The notes: generated from the sequence alone by a model not told the origin. A DNA stretch of 64,000 bases from JAJXWB01 sp046349085 (GCA_046349085.1 JAXMDA010000003.1:248001-312000), one strand, 5' to 3'; positions 26,501 through 33,374 are shown, numbered from the stretch's first letter. A program made the numbers and translations.

Positions 26501-26853
26501 CGTACGAGATCAACGGCCTGATGGTCAGACGCGATCTCGGAGGGCAAGTCCTCGATCCGCACGCCGAGCAGAAGGGGAAACAGCCGCTTTCCGAGCTGCT
26601 TCGCCAGCAGGAATTCAGACAAGCACCAGGGCGAGGCGAGCCAGTGCGAGGAAACGATAAAGATCACCGCTTCGCATCGATCGGCGGCGGCGCGCAGTTC
26701 GTTCTGCCAATGCTCTCCGGGCGCGATGCCTGCGGCTGGATCGAGGTCAAGAAAGACGTCTCTCCAACCGTTCGTCGCGAGCCAGTCGCGGACTTCAACC
26801 GCCTTCAGGCTGTCTTTGCTTGAATGGCTTAGGAATATCCTGCTCAAGCGCAA
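20530..26853 (-). CDS. Giant TIR - nSTAND NTPase - TM - WD40-like propeller - PDZ protein
   Basis: This 2107-residue single-gene protein combines parts usual for bacterial immunity or cell-death signalling. Residues 1-135 are a TIR domain (RIFLSHSSKDS; SPWCLSE with Glu80 at the NADase catalytic position). Residues 155-600 are an nSTAND1-type P-loop NTPase: Walker A GASGAGKS at 193-200, Walker B VLVIDQAEELL with Asp302, and the VTHEALLREWPLL helix at 527-539. A membrane helix spans 619-641 after KRRWRN, followed by a coiled coil to about 700. Residues 740-2000 are repeated WD40-like blades (FSPDGTLLATRSPDNYIRIF and others). Residues 2019-2107 are a PDZ domain (GLRVGDIIVGIDGQPV). STAND proteins use repeats as sensors and TIR as effector. 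The target is unknown. Confidence 0.9.
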   Translation of the reverse strand: MRLSRIFLSHSSKDSLKAVEVRDWLATNGWRDVFLDLDPAAGIAPGEHWQNELRAAADRCEAVIFIVSSHWLASPWCLSEFLLAKQLGKRLFPLLLGVRIEDLPSEIASDHQAVDLVRDPECWIRLKEGLRRAGLDATSFPFEKGRRAYPGFEPLTEDDAAIFFGREAQVLRGLDRLRLMRDAGAERMMVVLGASGAGKSSFVRAGLWPRLFRDDRNFWPLPVVRPERAVLTGRSGLYAALEAAIADARAAQSPDIARLPKSRAGLAAAFAKGLTVAELLAALRKAGAARATAGPSMVLVIDQAEELLNEEGRAEAQEFLALLAAALAAEKSLLVVLAIRSDAYPRLQAEPLIAAVGREPFDLPPMPEGSLRLIIEGPAHFANPPLEIEPALVEALMADSTGQDALPLLAFTLHRLARDYGAEGKIELAHYQASDGVRGAIGVAVREALDDGRRRRILPAEQSELDGLLRSAFVPHLARVNEAGEFARRVAYAAELPTASRPLVDLLVEARLLTRDKDDKGEIVEVTHEALLREWPLLRSFLELDREFLVGKRQLAEDMAIWEQAPAASKDDALLTGHRLVRAQHWALERAAQDLSEPERSFIAESLRVAGAKRRWRNLIGATAVAALAIFSALALYNWIDARQAATAAALNEQRARTAQEAAEANAKTAAANESKARSAQFHAQRQDSRSLAEESLRATQQGDSMTAMRSALAALPGNSLAPDRPYVAHAEYALAKAWSATRLEQVITGSNDRVNHASFDPSGTHVAIATRDGFLKTYDLMAAKEAHSSYENRSAVYKAVFSRDGKKLVSTHQDPPSVMVRDAGNGAILLDQRVSTPPGNVGISEDASSIVIASYNGDTRPYVLDVAKGSKPRPLEFPNADRSGAKDLEVSADGRLALLVGYSGFWVWRLSDGQLLAYSQDKKPDKPEKQFVDLTKYESEESIDLVTLLVDGGRIAIVGKKTVYIVDAATGRVDLSWKFADEWVVGNKFALMLPDNRLALTRDATTVVVYSLATGAQTATRTFPSKIISATKGDDGTLAFLTEDNIVNVWSANIETRFTAPPGARLIEMSAAGDKLIAYGGKEIWLWNVNEDGLRLSIADKWRAVAIDDRAAHAILIGAQDESKTALWSAASGLVEAPALGDLAIDRWSAVSFSPSGRWLAARRAFSATEDADTLQNTGRILKRLVKQTGRNEEISVKPKVALDAIALVDTERGSITHVMIDERPASKRSRKLAFVTDDGLIVALIADDYVDDGKEKRTFAEIWRSGALYPALSLEQDGGDGVLTLSADQTTLALSTKMKGGRGGRTSLWTLSTGALVARFEKEANAADNGRAAAQRGDRLLLGGAPELVDLSTGRSVGQIASAARGVRKVVISEDQTRLLVDHEGTTSSTLWDLDRAKQIPLVAGVTPAWAYSSFTSDGRRVLTRSRRNDKSQDLTIYDSGTGGLVRNIHFPGELLDYYGGATGRMVVAQTGARSIEIHDGDGAAEPRRMSLQATLRRWRFTGSDTRLVTADEAGHLQIWDCATGVLLKEISGIDPVDPLGSASEEGFGLPVLLADGAGVVLDTATGATIWRSPDDLRPTSMGLAPGGASVLVQDSRTVRLFSVADGALIAAAPLQAGDTVFSAFNPDGDRLLVYVRSATRFARLFDIPARKEIAKYDDVVMEAESRGGKIFAIAAGKSVKIYDFRSGELAREIPFDEVVRKIEVSAGGGALAVATNDSKLHVVDLSSSKLVTVAALRQIPRWLHFAARDSRLLVYEESGNLSLFDAHSPVVVSSFEVDWSLAQGEWQSSFSPDGTLLATRSPDNYIRIFRTSDGVRVTEFNWDDNIFAGMAFSADSRRLVLVTRKGRVLQWDVATNKAAGTIQLDREYSNYRKVIRATSDPTQMVVVDDKGTVDLFSLNSTDVRTFRATEPDSSKRAVLSPDGALLATLGGNSKLGLWHVATRQLLLEVRPPDMSVYSDTILSFAPDGRSIALTNVNAAGAYLLRAPKIGDELTAAAKALLTHFGSPAQSTVQPRAWKLGIYMIDAPPDAGSDAPAGARITEVASDSPAQAAGLRVGDIIVGIDGQPVKNSAEAAAIVKQAGAMLRVAFRRGEKQASVQAILGD

Positions 26854-26899
26854 TCATTCCGAACCTGCGGGTCAGCAAACAAGCACATATCAAATAGAT

Positions 26900-27424
26900 A
26901 TGGCGTATTGCCTCGCATCTAGTCTGCCGCATGCTAGCCCGGGACGGTCCTTGCGACAACTGCGACGAAGAACCGAACCGCATCTGCGAAATCGGCCATC
27001 GGACAATTTTGGAAATTGGGAAGAGGCGGACGAACTGGCGATTGCAGCGTTGAGCGCGCGGCCGGACATTGAGCTGCTCTTGCTCGTGCGGTGCGTCGCG
27101 GCCGCTCAAGCTGGGGCGCCGGCTCGATCCGTCAAGTTTGCGCGCGAGGCCGCGGCCGCATCGAACCAGGACGGATTTTCGCTCGCCTTTCTCGCCTGGG
27201 CGCATGCGAACGCAGGCGACACAGAGGAGACGCACGCAATCCTCGCACGGTTGCGCAACAGGCCGGCGCCGAAGGCCTTGATGGCGAGCGTGCGACTGGC
27301 GCAGGGGGATCGTCGCGGCGCGACGAATTTGTTGCAGACGGCGAATCGCGAGCACTGCCCCTGGGCGAGTCTTGCCTGGTGCGACCCACGCCTGTCCCCG
27401 CTGTCTTCTCAGCAGGCGCGATGA
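26900..27424 (+). CDS. Helical-repeat (TPR-like) protein, possibly a remnant
   Basis: The 174-residue product shows TPR-like alpha-solenoid spacing from residue 45 on (NWEEADELAIAALSARPDIE, FLAWAHANAGDTEETHAIL, ALMASVRLAQGDRRGATNLL). The first 40 residues are unlike a normal protein start and no ribosome-binding site is visible before ATG 26900, so it may be the tail of a larger gene that lost its N-terminus. The reading frame stays open upstream to 26726, antisense to the TIR gene. It is divergent from the TIR gene with only 46 bp between the starts. Function unknown. Confidence 0.45.
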   Translation: MAYCLASSLPHASPGRSLRQLRRRTEPHLRNRPSDNFGNWEEADELAIAALSARPDIELLLLVRCVAAAQAGAPARSVKFAREAAAASNQDGFSLAFLAWAHANAGDTEETHAILARLRNRPAPKALMASVRLAQGDRRGATNLLQTANREHCPWASLAWCDPRLSPLSSQQAR

Positions 27425-27669
27425 TGCGCCGCCCATACGGGATCAGGTCGAAGCCTGCCTGCGTGCAGCGAGCAATTCCGTCACGCGCTCGTCGTCGACG
27501 GGCGAACCGCGCGTCAATCCACCGAGCTCGTCGCGGCAAGAGGTCAATGCGAGCGCCGGCATATCGACTGTAATTGCGGCCTGCTGCGTCACGGCGCCGC
27601 GGCGTATTGATACCGCGGATCGACGCACACACATTCGGTTAATAGAATATGTAATCACAGGGGCAGGTC

Positions 27670-27921
27670 ATGCGATTTCCGTGCTTGAAAATCTGCTTGA
27701 TTGCGGCGAGCGCAGCATTCGCCTTGCCGGCTCTGGCGCAACGCCCTGAACCTGGCGCCGGGCCTGTGGCTGCGGCATGCCAGCAGGATATCGAGAAACT
27801 CTGCTCCGGCAAGGAACACGGCGCAGGCGCAATCCGCGCATGCCTCGAAACCAACAAGGCAAAGGTCAGCGCAGCGTGCGCGACTGCGCTCGGTACGACC
27901 GGACCGGGTCGCAGACGGTAA
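27670..27921 (+). CDS. Small secreted cysteine-rich repeat protein
   Basis: This 83-residue protein has a Sec signal (LKICLIAASAAFALPALA) and a mature part with a regular cysteine pattern: ACQQDIEKLCSGKEHGAGAI then RACLETNKAKVSAACATAL. This matches the GLG1-type cysteine-rich repeat found in small bacterial periplasmic proteins of unknown function. GGGG-rich sequence precedes the ATG. It ends 29 bp before the orphan hydrogenase small subunit on the same strand, so the two are probably co-transcribed. Confidence 0.75.
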   Translation: MRFPCLKICLIAASAAFALPALAQRPEPGAGPVAAACQQDIEKLCSGKEHGAGAIRACLETNKAKVSAACATALGTTGPGRRR

Positions 27922-27950
27922 CGCGGATCGATTGAACAGGAGGGGCGGCC

Positions 27951-28925
27951 ATGTCGGCGCTCCTGACCAAGGAACAGAGCAGCGCGCCGAGCGCGAATAT
28001 CTCCAGGCGCGCCGTTCTGAAATTCTCCAGCTACATGTGTGCGCTGCTGGCGCTTCCCGCGAGCGCCGTCGCGGCGATGGCTGAACGTCTGGCCGCAGCG
28101 CCGCGCCAGCCGGTTATCTGGCTGTCCTTCCAGGAATGCACGGGCTGCACCGAGTCGCTGGCGCGCTCATTCGCGCCGACGCTCGAAAGCCTGATCTTCG
28201 AGTTCATCTCGCTCGACTATCATCACACTTTGCAGGCGGCGTCCGGCGAGGCGGCCGAACGGGCGCGCGACGAGGCGATCGCGGCCAATCGCGGAAAATT
28301 CATCCTCGTCGTCGATGGAGCAGTTTCCACCAAGGACGGCGGCCTCTATTCCACGATCGCCGGGGTCGCCAATCTCGACATGCTGCGCATGATCGCCAAG
28401 GACGCCAAGGCGATCGTCGCCGTCGGGACCTGCGCATCGTTCGGCGGCATCGCCGGGGCAGTGCCGAATCCGACCGGCGCCGTCGGCGTCGAGGAAATCG
28501 TTTCAGACAAGCCGCTCATAAATATCTCCGGCTGCCCGCCGATCCCCGAGGCCATCGCCGGCGTGCTCGCGCATCTCGCGGCGTTCGGCAAACCGCCCGA
28601 ACTCGATCGCCACAAGCGGCCGGTCGCCTTCTTTCCCGCGACGGTTCACCAACGTTGCTATCGTCGGACGTTCTATCGGCGTGATCTTTTCGCCAGAAGC
28701 TTCGACGACGAGGGCGCGCGCAAGGGCTATTGCCTGTACTATCTGGGCTGCAAGGGCCTGGTGACCCGCAGCGTCTGTGCGACTACGAAGTGGAACGGCG
28801 GGACGTCCTTCCCGATCCAGTCGGGTCATGGCTGTATCGGCTGCACCGAGCCGGGATTTTGGGATCAGGGCGGAATCTATCAGTCCTCCGAAGGCCATCG
28901 TTCGAAACGCCGCCGGGATCGATAA
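27951..28925 (+). CDS. Orphan second [NiFe]-hydrogenase small subunit, lacking the membrane tail
   Basis: This 324-residue protein is a close paralogue of HynS at 33375. It has a Tat leader (ISRRAVLKF) and all Fe-S ligands: proximal Cys63 and Cys66 (ECTGCTESL), GTCASFGG and SGCPPIPE; distal VHQRCYRR with GYCLYYLGCKG; medial QSGHGCIGC. Similarity to the paralogue stops after DQGG-Y: it ends in 14 charged residues (EGHRSKRRRDR) where HynS continues into a membrane helix. A strong AGGAGG site precedes the ATG. No large subunit is adjacent. It may be an alternative, soluble electron-transfer subunit, or a decaying duplicate. Confidence 0.88.
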   Translation: MSALLTKEQSSAPSANISRRAVLKFSSYMCALLALPASAVAAMAERLAAAPRQPVIWLSFQECTGCTESLARSFAPTLESLIFEFISLDYHHTLQAASGEAAERARDEAIAANRGKFILVVDGAVSTKDGGLYSTIAGVANLDMLRMIAKDAKAIVAVGTCASFGGIAGAVPNPTGAVGVEEIVSDKPLINISGCPPIPEAIAGVLAHLAAFGKPPELDRHKRPVAFFPATVHQRCYRRTFYRRDLFARSFDDEGARKGYCLYYLGCKGLVTRSVCATTKWNGGTSFPIQSGHGCIGCTEPGFWDQGGIYQSSEGHRSKRRRDR

Positions 28926-28962
28926 CGGAAGGACCGCGACGCGGACCGCAATGCCTCGGTGG

Positions 28963-29655
28963 CTACGGCTCCAACCGTCCGTCGCGCAGATGCAGCATCC
29001 GATCGAAACGTGAGAAAACCTTTTCGTCGTGGCTCACTACGATGACCGCAGTGTCCAATTCGCGGGCGACACGGCGCAGCAGATCCATCGCGATGGCGGC
29101 GCGCTCGGAATCGAGCGCCGCAGTCGGTTCGTCCGCCAGGATGATTCTCGGACGATTCGCCAGCGCGCGCGCAATCGCGACGCGCTGCGCCTCGCCGCCC
29201 GAAAGTTCGGATGGGTAGGCCAACGCCCTGCGGGAGACATCGAGATAGTCGAGCAATTCCATCGCCCGATCGCGGGAGTCTTTCTTGCCTTGGCCGAGCA
29301 GCGAACAGACGAGCGCGACGTTTTCCCAGGCCGGCAGAAACGGCAGGAGATTGTGCGATTGAAAAATGAAGCCGATCAGCTCCAGCCGCAAGCGACGAAG
29401 ATCTCTGACCTTGTAACCGTTTGCGAATATCTCGCGGCCAGCGAGGCGGATCTTGCCCTCATCCGGTTCGGTGATGCAACCGATGCAATTCAGAAGCGTG
29501 CTCTTCCCCGAACCCGATGGCCCGATGAGGCCGACGACTTCTCCGGTCGTGATCATGACGTCGACGTCGGCCAGCGCGGTCACGCGCGCGTCTCCGGCGC
29601 CGAACGATTTCGACAAGCGGGCGATCTCGACGACGGGCAGGACGGCGTTGGACAT
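28963..29655 (-). CDS. ABC transporter ATPase, MacB/LolD/DevA type
   Basis: This 230-residue nucleotide-binding protein belongs to the family that pairs with FtsX/MacB-type permeases to push substrates through the envelope. Walker A is GPSGSGKST, the Q-loop is FIFQSHNLLPFL, the signature is LSGGEAQRVAIARAL and Walker B is IILADEPTAALDSE. It starts 1 bp after the permease stop, forming a leftward adaptor-permease-ATPase operon. Substrate unknown. Confidence 0.88.
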   Translation of the reverse strand: MSNAVLPVVEIARLSKSFGAGDARVTALADVDVMITTGEVVGLIGPSGSGKSTLLNCIGCITEPDEGKIRLAGREIFANGYKVRDLRRLRLELIGFIFQSHNLLPFLPAWENVALVCSLLGQGKKDSRDRAMELLDYLDVSRRALAYPSELSGGEAQRVAIARALANRPRIILADEPTAALDSERAAIAMDLLRRVARELDTAVIVVSHDEKVFSRFDRMLHLRDGRLEP

Positions 29656-29656
29656 A

Positions 29657-30793
29657 TCAGCCGCTCAGCGCAGAGGCGGGGTCGATCTTGAGCGCGGAAC
29701 GTATGCCAATCACGCTGGCGAGCAGCGCGACCATCATGACGACGCACAGAAGCGCCGCCGTGTCGGAGGATTCGAACACCAAACGCCGTGGGAAGTAGTC
29801 CTTGGCGAGGCGAATGAGGATTGCGCCGAGAACGAAGCCGATAGCGCCGAGGGCGAGCGCCTGCTCAAGCACCAGTTTGACGATCGAGGAGTCCGGCGCG
29901 CCGATCAGTTTGAGGGTCGCGATCGCCTTCTTCTTGTCCATCGTCATCGTGTAGATGATCAGGCCTATCACGACCGTGGTCACGACGAGCAGGATCGCGG
30001 TGAACATGCCGATCTGCTTGCGGGCGCGGTCGACGACGGATCGGGTGAGGATCGCCTCCTGCTCCGCCGCCGAGATCGCGCTCAAATGCTTCCAGCGCCG
30101 GATCGACGAAATGATATGCTCAGGATCGCTTGCCGGGGCGAGGCGGACGATGACCGCATTGACGAGATCCGTCGAGCCCGCTGCGGACGTTTGCCGCGCC
30201 GCATCCCGGTGGACGGCAGACGGATCGAATTGCGATTGCACGATCTGGGCGTCGCGCAGGGTCATGACAATGACCGGATCGCCGCCCGAACTGGACAACT
30301 CCTTCAACAGGCCAACGACAGTGAACGCGTTTTGTCCGATACGGACCTGCTCCCCGAGTTGCAGGCCCGTGCGCGGATCGGCGAGCAATTCGTAACGGGA
30401 CTTGAGAATATGCCTGCCCTGCACGAGCGCGAAGTCCCCGCCAGGTCGTCCGATTTCGGCCCCTATGACAAAGGCGCGCAGGATCTCGCCGCGATGCGGG
30501 ATTTCGACGCTCTGATAGACAACGCCTCCAGCGGAGGCGACGCCCCAGTGAGCCAGGACCGCGTCGCGCGTGTCGCGGGGAATGCGCGAGCTCTCCGCGA
30601 ACGGCCCCCGCTTGCCGCCCTCCACCACCCAGACGTCGGCTTGCGCGACGTCGATGAGACCGAGCGCCTCCGCGACGAGGCCGCGATAGATCGCGGTCAT
30701 GCCCATCACCACGCCCAGCAGGAGCGAGAGGCCGAGGCATGTGAGGATGAACCGTCCCGGGCTGTGGCGGATATCGCGCCAGGCGAGATTCAT
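29657..30793 (-). CDS. ABC transporter permease, FtsX/DevC type
   Basis: This 378-residue permease has one N-terminal helix (FILTCLGLSLLLGVVMGMTA), a large periplasmic domain and three C-terminal helices (one being TAILLVVTTVVIGLIIYTM), the topology of FtsX/MacB-family mechanotransmission exporters. Its start overlaps the adaptor stop by 4 bp (ATGA). With its partners it resembles DevBCA-like exporters, which move glycolipids, siderophores or peptides; nothing here identifies the cargo. Confidence 0.87.
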   Translation of the reverse strand: MNLAWRDIRHSPGRFILTCLGLSLLLGVVMGMTAIYRGLVAEALGLIDVAQADVWVVEGGKRGPFAESSRIPRDTRDAVLAHWGVASAGGVVYQSVEIPHRGEILRAFVIGAEIGRPGGDFALVQGRHILKSRYELLADPRTGLQLGEQVRIGQNAFTVVGLLKELSSSGGDPVIVMTLRDAQIVQSQFDPSAVHRDAARQTSAAGSTDLVNAVIVRLAPASDPEHIISSIRRWKHLSAISAAEQEAILTRSVVDRARKQIGMFTAILLVVTTVVIGLIIYTMTMDKKKAIATLKLIGAPDSSIVKLVLEQALALGAIGFVLGAILIRLAKDYFPRRLVFESSDTAALLCVVMMVALLASVIGIRSALKIDPASALSG

Positions 30794-31962
30794 TTTGGTT
30801 CGCCTTTCCGGACATGCGCCGGACGCCCGACCCGGAATCCGCTGGCGTCCACGGAGGCGACGATCTGTTCCCCCACGGCAAGCGGTTCAGCGACTGCGAC
30901 GCGGCCGTCCATGAGGCGTTCGCCAAGCGCAACGCGCCGCCGGCCGAGGCGATTGTCCTTCAGCGTCCAGACCAGAGCGGACCTGCCGTCGAAGCCCTGC
31001 ATCGCACGCAATGGGACAAACAGGCCTTCCGGCATGACGGCTTTCACGATCTCCACTTCCGCCTGTTCGCCGAGATATCGAACCTGATGCTGCGGGTTGC
31101 AGGCGCGGCAGCGCACGTAGAGACGACGCTCCTCGGTCACGCGGTCGTTTTCGGCGTCGATGCGAACGATTTCCGCTTCGACGCGCTGCGACATTTCCGA
31201 ACGCAAGCGCACGTAGGCCGTCTGTCCGACAGCCAGACCGCCCGCCAAGGCCTCGTCGACGTAAGCGCGAACCCAGATCTTGCGCGGATCGACGATCGAA
31301 AAGACGGCTTCGCCGGGCGCGACGATCGTGCCGACTTCCTTCAGGCGCGACAGGATACGGCCATCGAACGGCGCAACAAGCCGATGCTGGTCCAGCGTCA
31401 CCCGCTCGATCGCAAGGGACGCCGCCACATCCCTGCGGGCGGCGTCAGCGACCAGTACGTCCGCCTTTGCGACCTCATTGTCGGAGCGCGCATAGGCTTC
31501 GTTGGCCTGCGCGTCGTCGGCGACCTCGCGCGCCACGGCGCCGCTGCCGACGAGGGACTGCCGGCGCTGGTTGATCGTCGCCTTCTGTTGAATTGCGACC
31601 TCGGAACGATGCAGGCTGGCTCTGGCTTTGGCGAGAGCCGCCTCCGCCTGCGCATTGGCGACCTGGGCCTTGGAGACTCGAGCGCGCTGGGCGCTGTCTT
31701 CCATCGTGGCAAGTTCGGCATTGGCGGCGACGACATCGCCCTGATCGGCTGCAAGCGAAACGATGCGCCCGGCGATCTGGAAACCAATTCTGGAAACGAC
31801 TTGGGCCTCGACACTACCGACCCCGAAGACTCGCACTTCGACGTTTCGCTCGATCTCGGCGACCTTTACGTCGAGCGGCTTGTACGCCCGCACATACACA
31901 AAGACCGCCGCCGCGAGGACGACGACGCAGCCGGCGGAAATCATCAACCAGCGTTTGCGCAT
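30790..31962 (-). CDS. HlyD/DevB-type periplasmic adaptor of ABC exporter
   Basis: This 390-residue membrane-fusion protein has an N-terminal anchor (WLMISAGCVVVLAAAVFVYV), a lipoyl half-motif (GRIVSLAADQGDVVAANAEL), a long alpha-helical hairpin, the second lipoyl half (APFDGRILSRLKEVGTIVAPG) and a beta-barrel. It is the first gene of the adaptor-permease-ATPase operon. A short dyad TTGA-AAAA-TCAA lies at 31979-31990, just upstream, but its spacing does not match FNR sites. Confidence 0.87.
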   Translation of the reverse strand: MRKRWLMISAGCVVVLAAAVFVYVRAYKPLDVKVAEIERNVEVRVFGVGSVEAQVVSRIGFQIAGRIVSLAADQGDVVAANAELATMEDSAQRARVSKAQVANAQAEAALAKARASLHRSEVAIQQKATINQRRQSLVGSGAVAREVADDAQANEAYARSDNEVAKADVLVADAARRDVAASLAIERVTLDQHRLVAPFDGRILSRLKEVGTIVAPGEAVFSIVDPRKIWVRAYVDEALAGGLAVGQTAYVRLRSEMSQRVEAEIVRIDAENDRVTEERRLYVRCRACNPQHQVRYLGEQAEVEIVKAVMPEGLFVPLRAMQGFDGRSALVWTLKDNRLGRRRVALGERLMDGRVAVAEPLAVGEQIVASVDASGFRVGRPAHVRKGEPK

Positions 31963-32477
31963 CTCCAGGCTCCGACGATTGAAAAATCAAGTCGCTTTCG
32001 ATGGGTCGATCTGAGCCGACCGTCCCAGGGATCAAGGCCCAACCGACATCATATTCATATCTGCAAATGTGATCACAAGCAACTAATTGCGACGTGACCT
32101 ATCATCCGCGTGCGGCGTCCCAGCTTCTGGACGGCGGACTGAACGACGGGCCGCAAAAGCCAGGTATGGATACCGCCATTCAAGGGCTCATCGCCTTTCC
32201 ATCGGCGAAGGGACGCCCATGAACTACGGTCGAACCCCGAAGCAAGAGACAGCGAGAGGCGAGCGCGTTTCGCTACGCGGCTTTGTTCTCTCGCTCCACG
32301 TCCACCAAGCGCGCTCGCGCGCACGGCGTTCGCGAACGCACGACGCGATCCGCCTCGGCGGCAGTATGGACGCGCGACGGTTTCCGGCGAGACGCCGGAA
32401 ATGCGTTGTTGATGCAAATCATATCCATCACATTCAAGAACGGAAATGTTTGCAGACGAATTCCGGAGATGCTTGGC
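31963..32477. other. Divergent intergenic region between ABC exporter and hydrogenase operon
   Basis: I find no convincing gene in these 515 bp. It holds promoters for both directions: an FNR-like box at 32409-32422 for the hydrogenase side, a 12-bp dyad at 31979-31990 near the exporter start, and a perfect 10-bp palindrome TGTGATCACA at 32069-32078. I did not find a -24/-12 sigma-54 promoter, which many other hydrogenase operons use. Confidence 0.5.
32409..32422 (+). promoter_or_regulatory. FNR/FixK-type box upstream of the hydrogenase operon
   Basis: TTGAT-GCAA-ATCAT matches the FNR consensus TTGAT-N4-ATCAA in nine of ten positions. Its centre is about 62 bp before the protease start at 32478. 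A class II promoter would begin transcription near 32457, with AATGTT at 32445-32450 as a possible -10. This suggests low-oxygen induction; binding is inferred. Confidence 0.55.
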
Positions 32478-32945
32478 ATGGGCGGAGGCGGCGGCTTGCT
32501 GGTCTTGGGTTTGGGCAACAGGCTCTTGACCGACGACGGCATCGGGCCTGCCGTGCTCGACATGCTCCGCGACCGGCCGATCGCGGCGCGGCTGTGCGAC
32601 GGCGGCACCGTCGGGCTCGCCCTGCTTCCCCTCGTGGAGGACGCCGATGCGCTCATTGTGCTGGACGCCGCGCATTTTTCCGGGGCGCCGGGCGCCGTGC
32701 GGGTGTTCCTCGGCCCCGACATGGACGCGCAGGCCGGACGCGCCGCCAATACGGTGCATGAAGCCGGTCTCGCCGACATCCTGAGCGCCGCGCGTCTTTC
32801 GGGCGTCCTGCCCGAGCGCCGCGCGCTGGTCGGCGTCCAGCCGGAGCATACGGGATGGGGCCTCGCGCCGACTCCGGCCGTCGCCGCGGCCGCGCCGCGC
32901 GCCTGCGCGGAGGCGATCGCCCTGATCCAGAGGTGGACGCAATGA
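32478..32945 (+). CDS. hupD: [NiFe]-hydrogenase maturation endopeptidase (HupD/HyaD type)
   Basis: This protease clips the C-terminal tail of the hydrogenase large subunit after nickel insertion. ATG 32478 follows CGGAG at nine bases and gives 155 residues starting near LLVLGLGNRLLTDDGIG, the family's N-terminal motif with the nickel-sensing acidic residue. Other conserved pieces are the Asp in LIVLDAAHFSG and His in VHEAGLADIL. An earlier ATG at 32469 has a poorly spaced ribosome site. It is the first gene of the operon and overlaps the next by ATGA. Its substrate HynL, with an intact cleavage site, is encoded four genes on. Confidence 0.9.
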   Translation: MGGGGGLLVLGLGNRLLTDDGIGPAVLDMLRDRPIAARLCDGGTVGLALLPLVEDADALIVLDAAHFSGAPGAVRVFLGPDMDAQAGRAANTVHEAGLADILSAARLSGVLPERRALVGVQPEHTGWGLAPTPAVAAAAPRACAEAIALIQRWTQ

Positions 32946-33361
32946 GCGCGCCAGCCCCCAACACGTCGCTCGATCGCGAGCCGCCTCGCCTGACCGGCAT
33001 GGCCGAAGCCGTTCTCGCCGAAATCGCCACACGCCTCGCGGAGGCGGCAGGCGGCGCTCTCGTCGCGCCGATCGAGCTGACCGCCATGCCGCTGACGAGC
33101 GAGGATCGCGCGGAACTGGAACAGCGCCTCGGCCGCGGCGAGGTGTTCGCCACCATCGAATCCGCAGGCCGCTCGGAGGTCTGGGAGACCGTCTTCTCGG
33201 GCGTCTGGTTCGTTCGTCACCTGGGCGAAGGCGGCCGTACAGCGAGCGAGAGCGTCGAGGTCGGCGCCGTTCCGGCAATCCTGCGGAGTCACCGGGCCGA
33301 TATGGCGGCGGCGGCGGCGCGTCTTGCCGCGGCCGTTCGGCCGCCGCAACGAGATCAGTGA
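32942..33361 (+). CDS. Short HupH-type hydrogenase expression/formation protein
   Basis: The 139-residue protein matches the C-terminal domain of HupH/HyaF-type hydrogenase accessory proteins: a region like RAELEQRLGRGEVFATIESA followed by ETVFSGVWFVRHL and the end ESVEVGAVPAIL. The usual N-terminal half of HupH is absent, so this is a one-domain version. HupH-type proteins help assemble the small subunit. It is coupled by ATGA to the protease gene and lies 13 bp before hynS, which suits such a role. Confidence 0.8.
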   Translation: MSAPAPNTSLDREPPRLTGMAEAVLAEIATRLAEAAGGALVAPIELTAMPLTSEDRAELEQRLGRGEVFATIESAGRSEVWETVFSGVWFVRHLGEGGRTASESVEVGAVPAILRSHRADMAAAAARLAAAVRPPQRDQ

Positions 33362-33374
33362 AGGGAGCGCCATC

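Noticed and set aside
20530..27670. Possible mobile island carrying the TIR gene
   Set aside because: I found no integrase, transposase, tRNA or direct repeats at either side, and its GC level looks like that of its neighbours; transfer cannot be argued from this sequence alone.
31979..31990. TTGA-AAAA-TCAA dyad near the ABC exporter start as an FNR box
   Set aside because: FNR half-sites are TTGA-N6-TCAA; this one has N4, so the spacing is wrong.
32069..32078. Perfect palindrome TGTGATCACA resembling CRP half-sites
   Set aside because: CRP sites need a 6-bp spacer between TGTGA and TCACA; here there is none, and a 10-bp palindrome can occur by chance.
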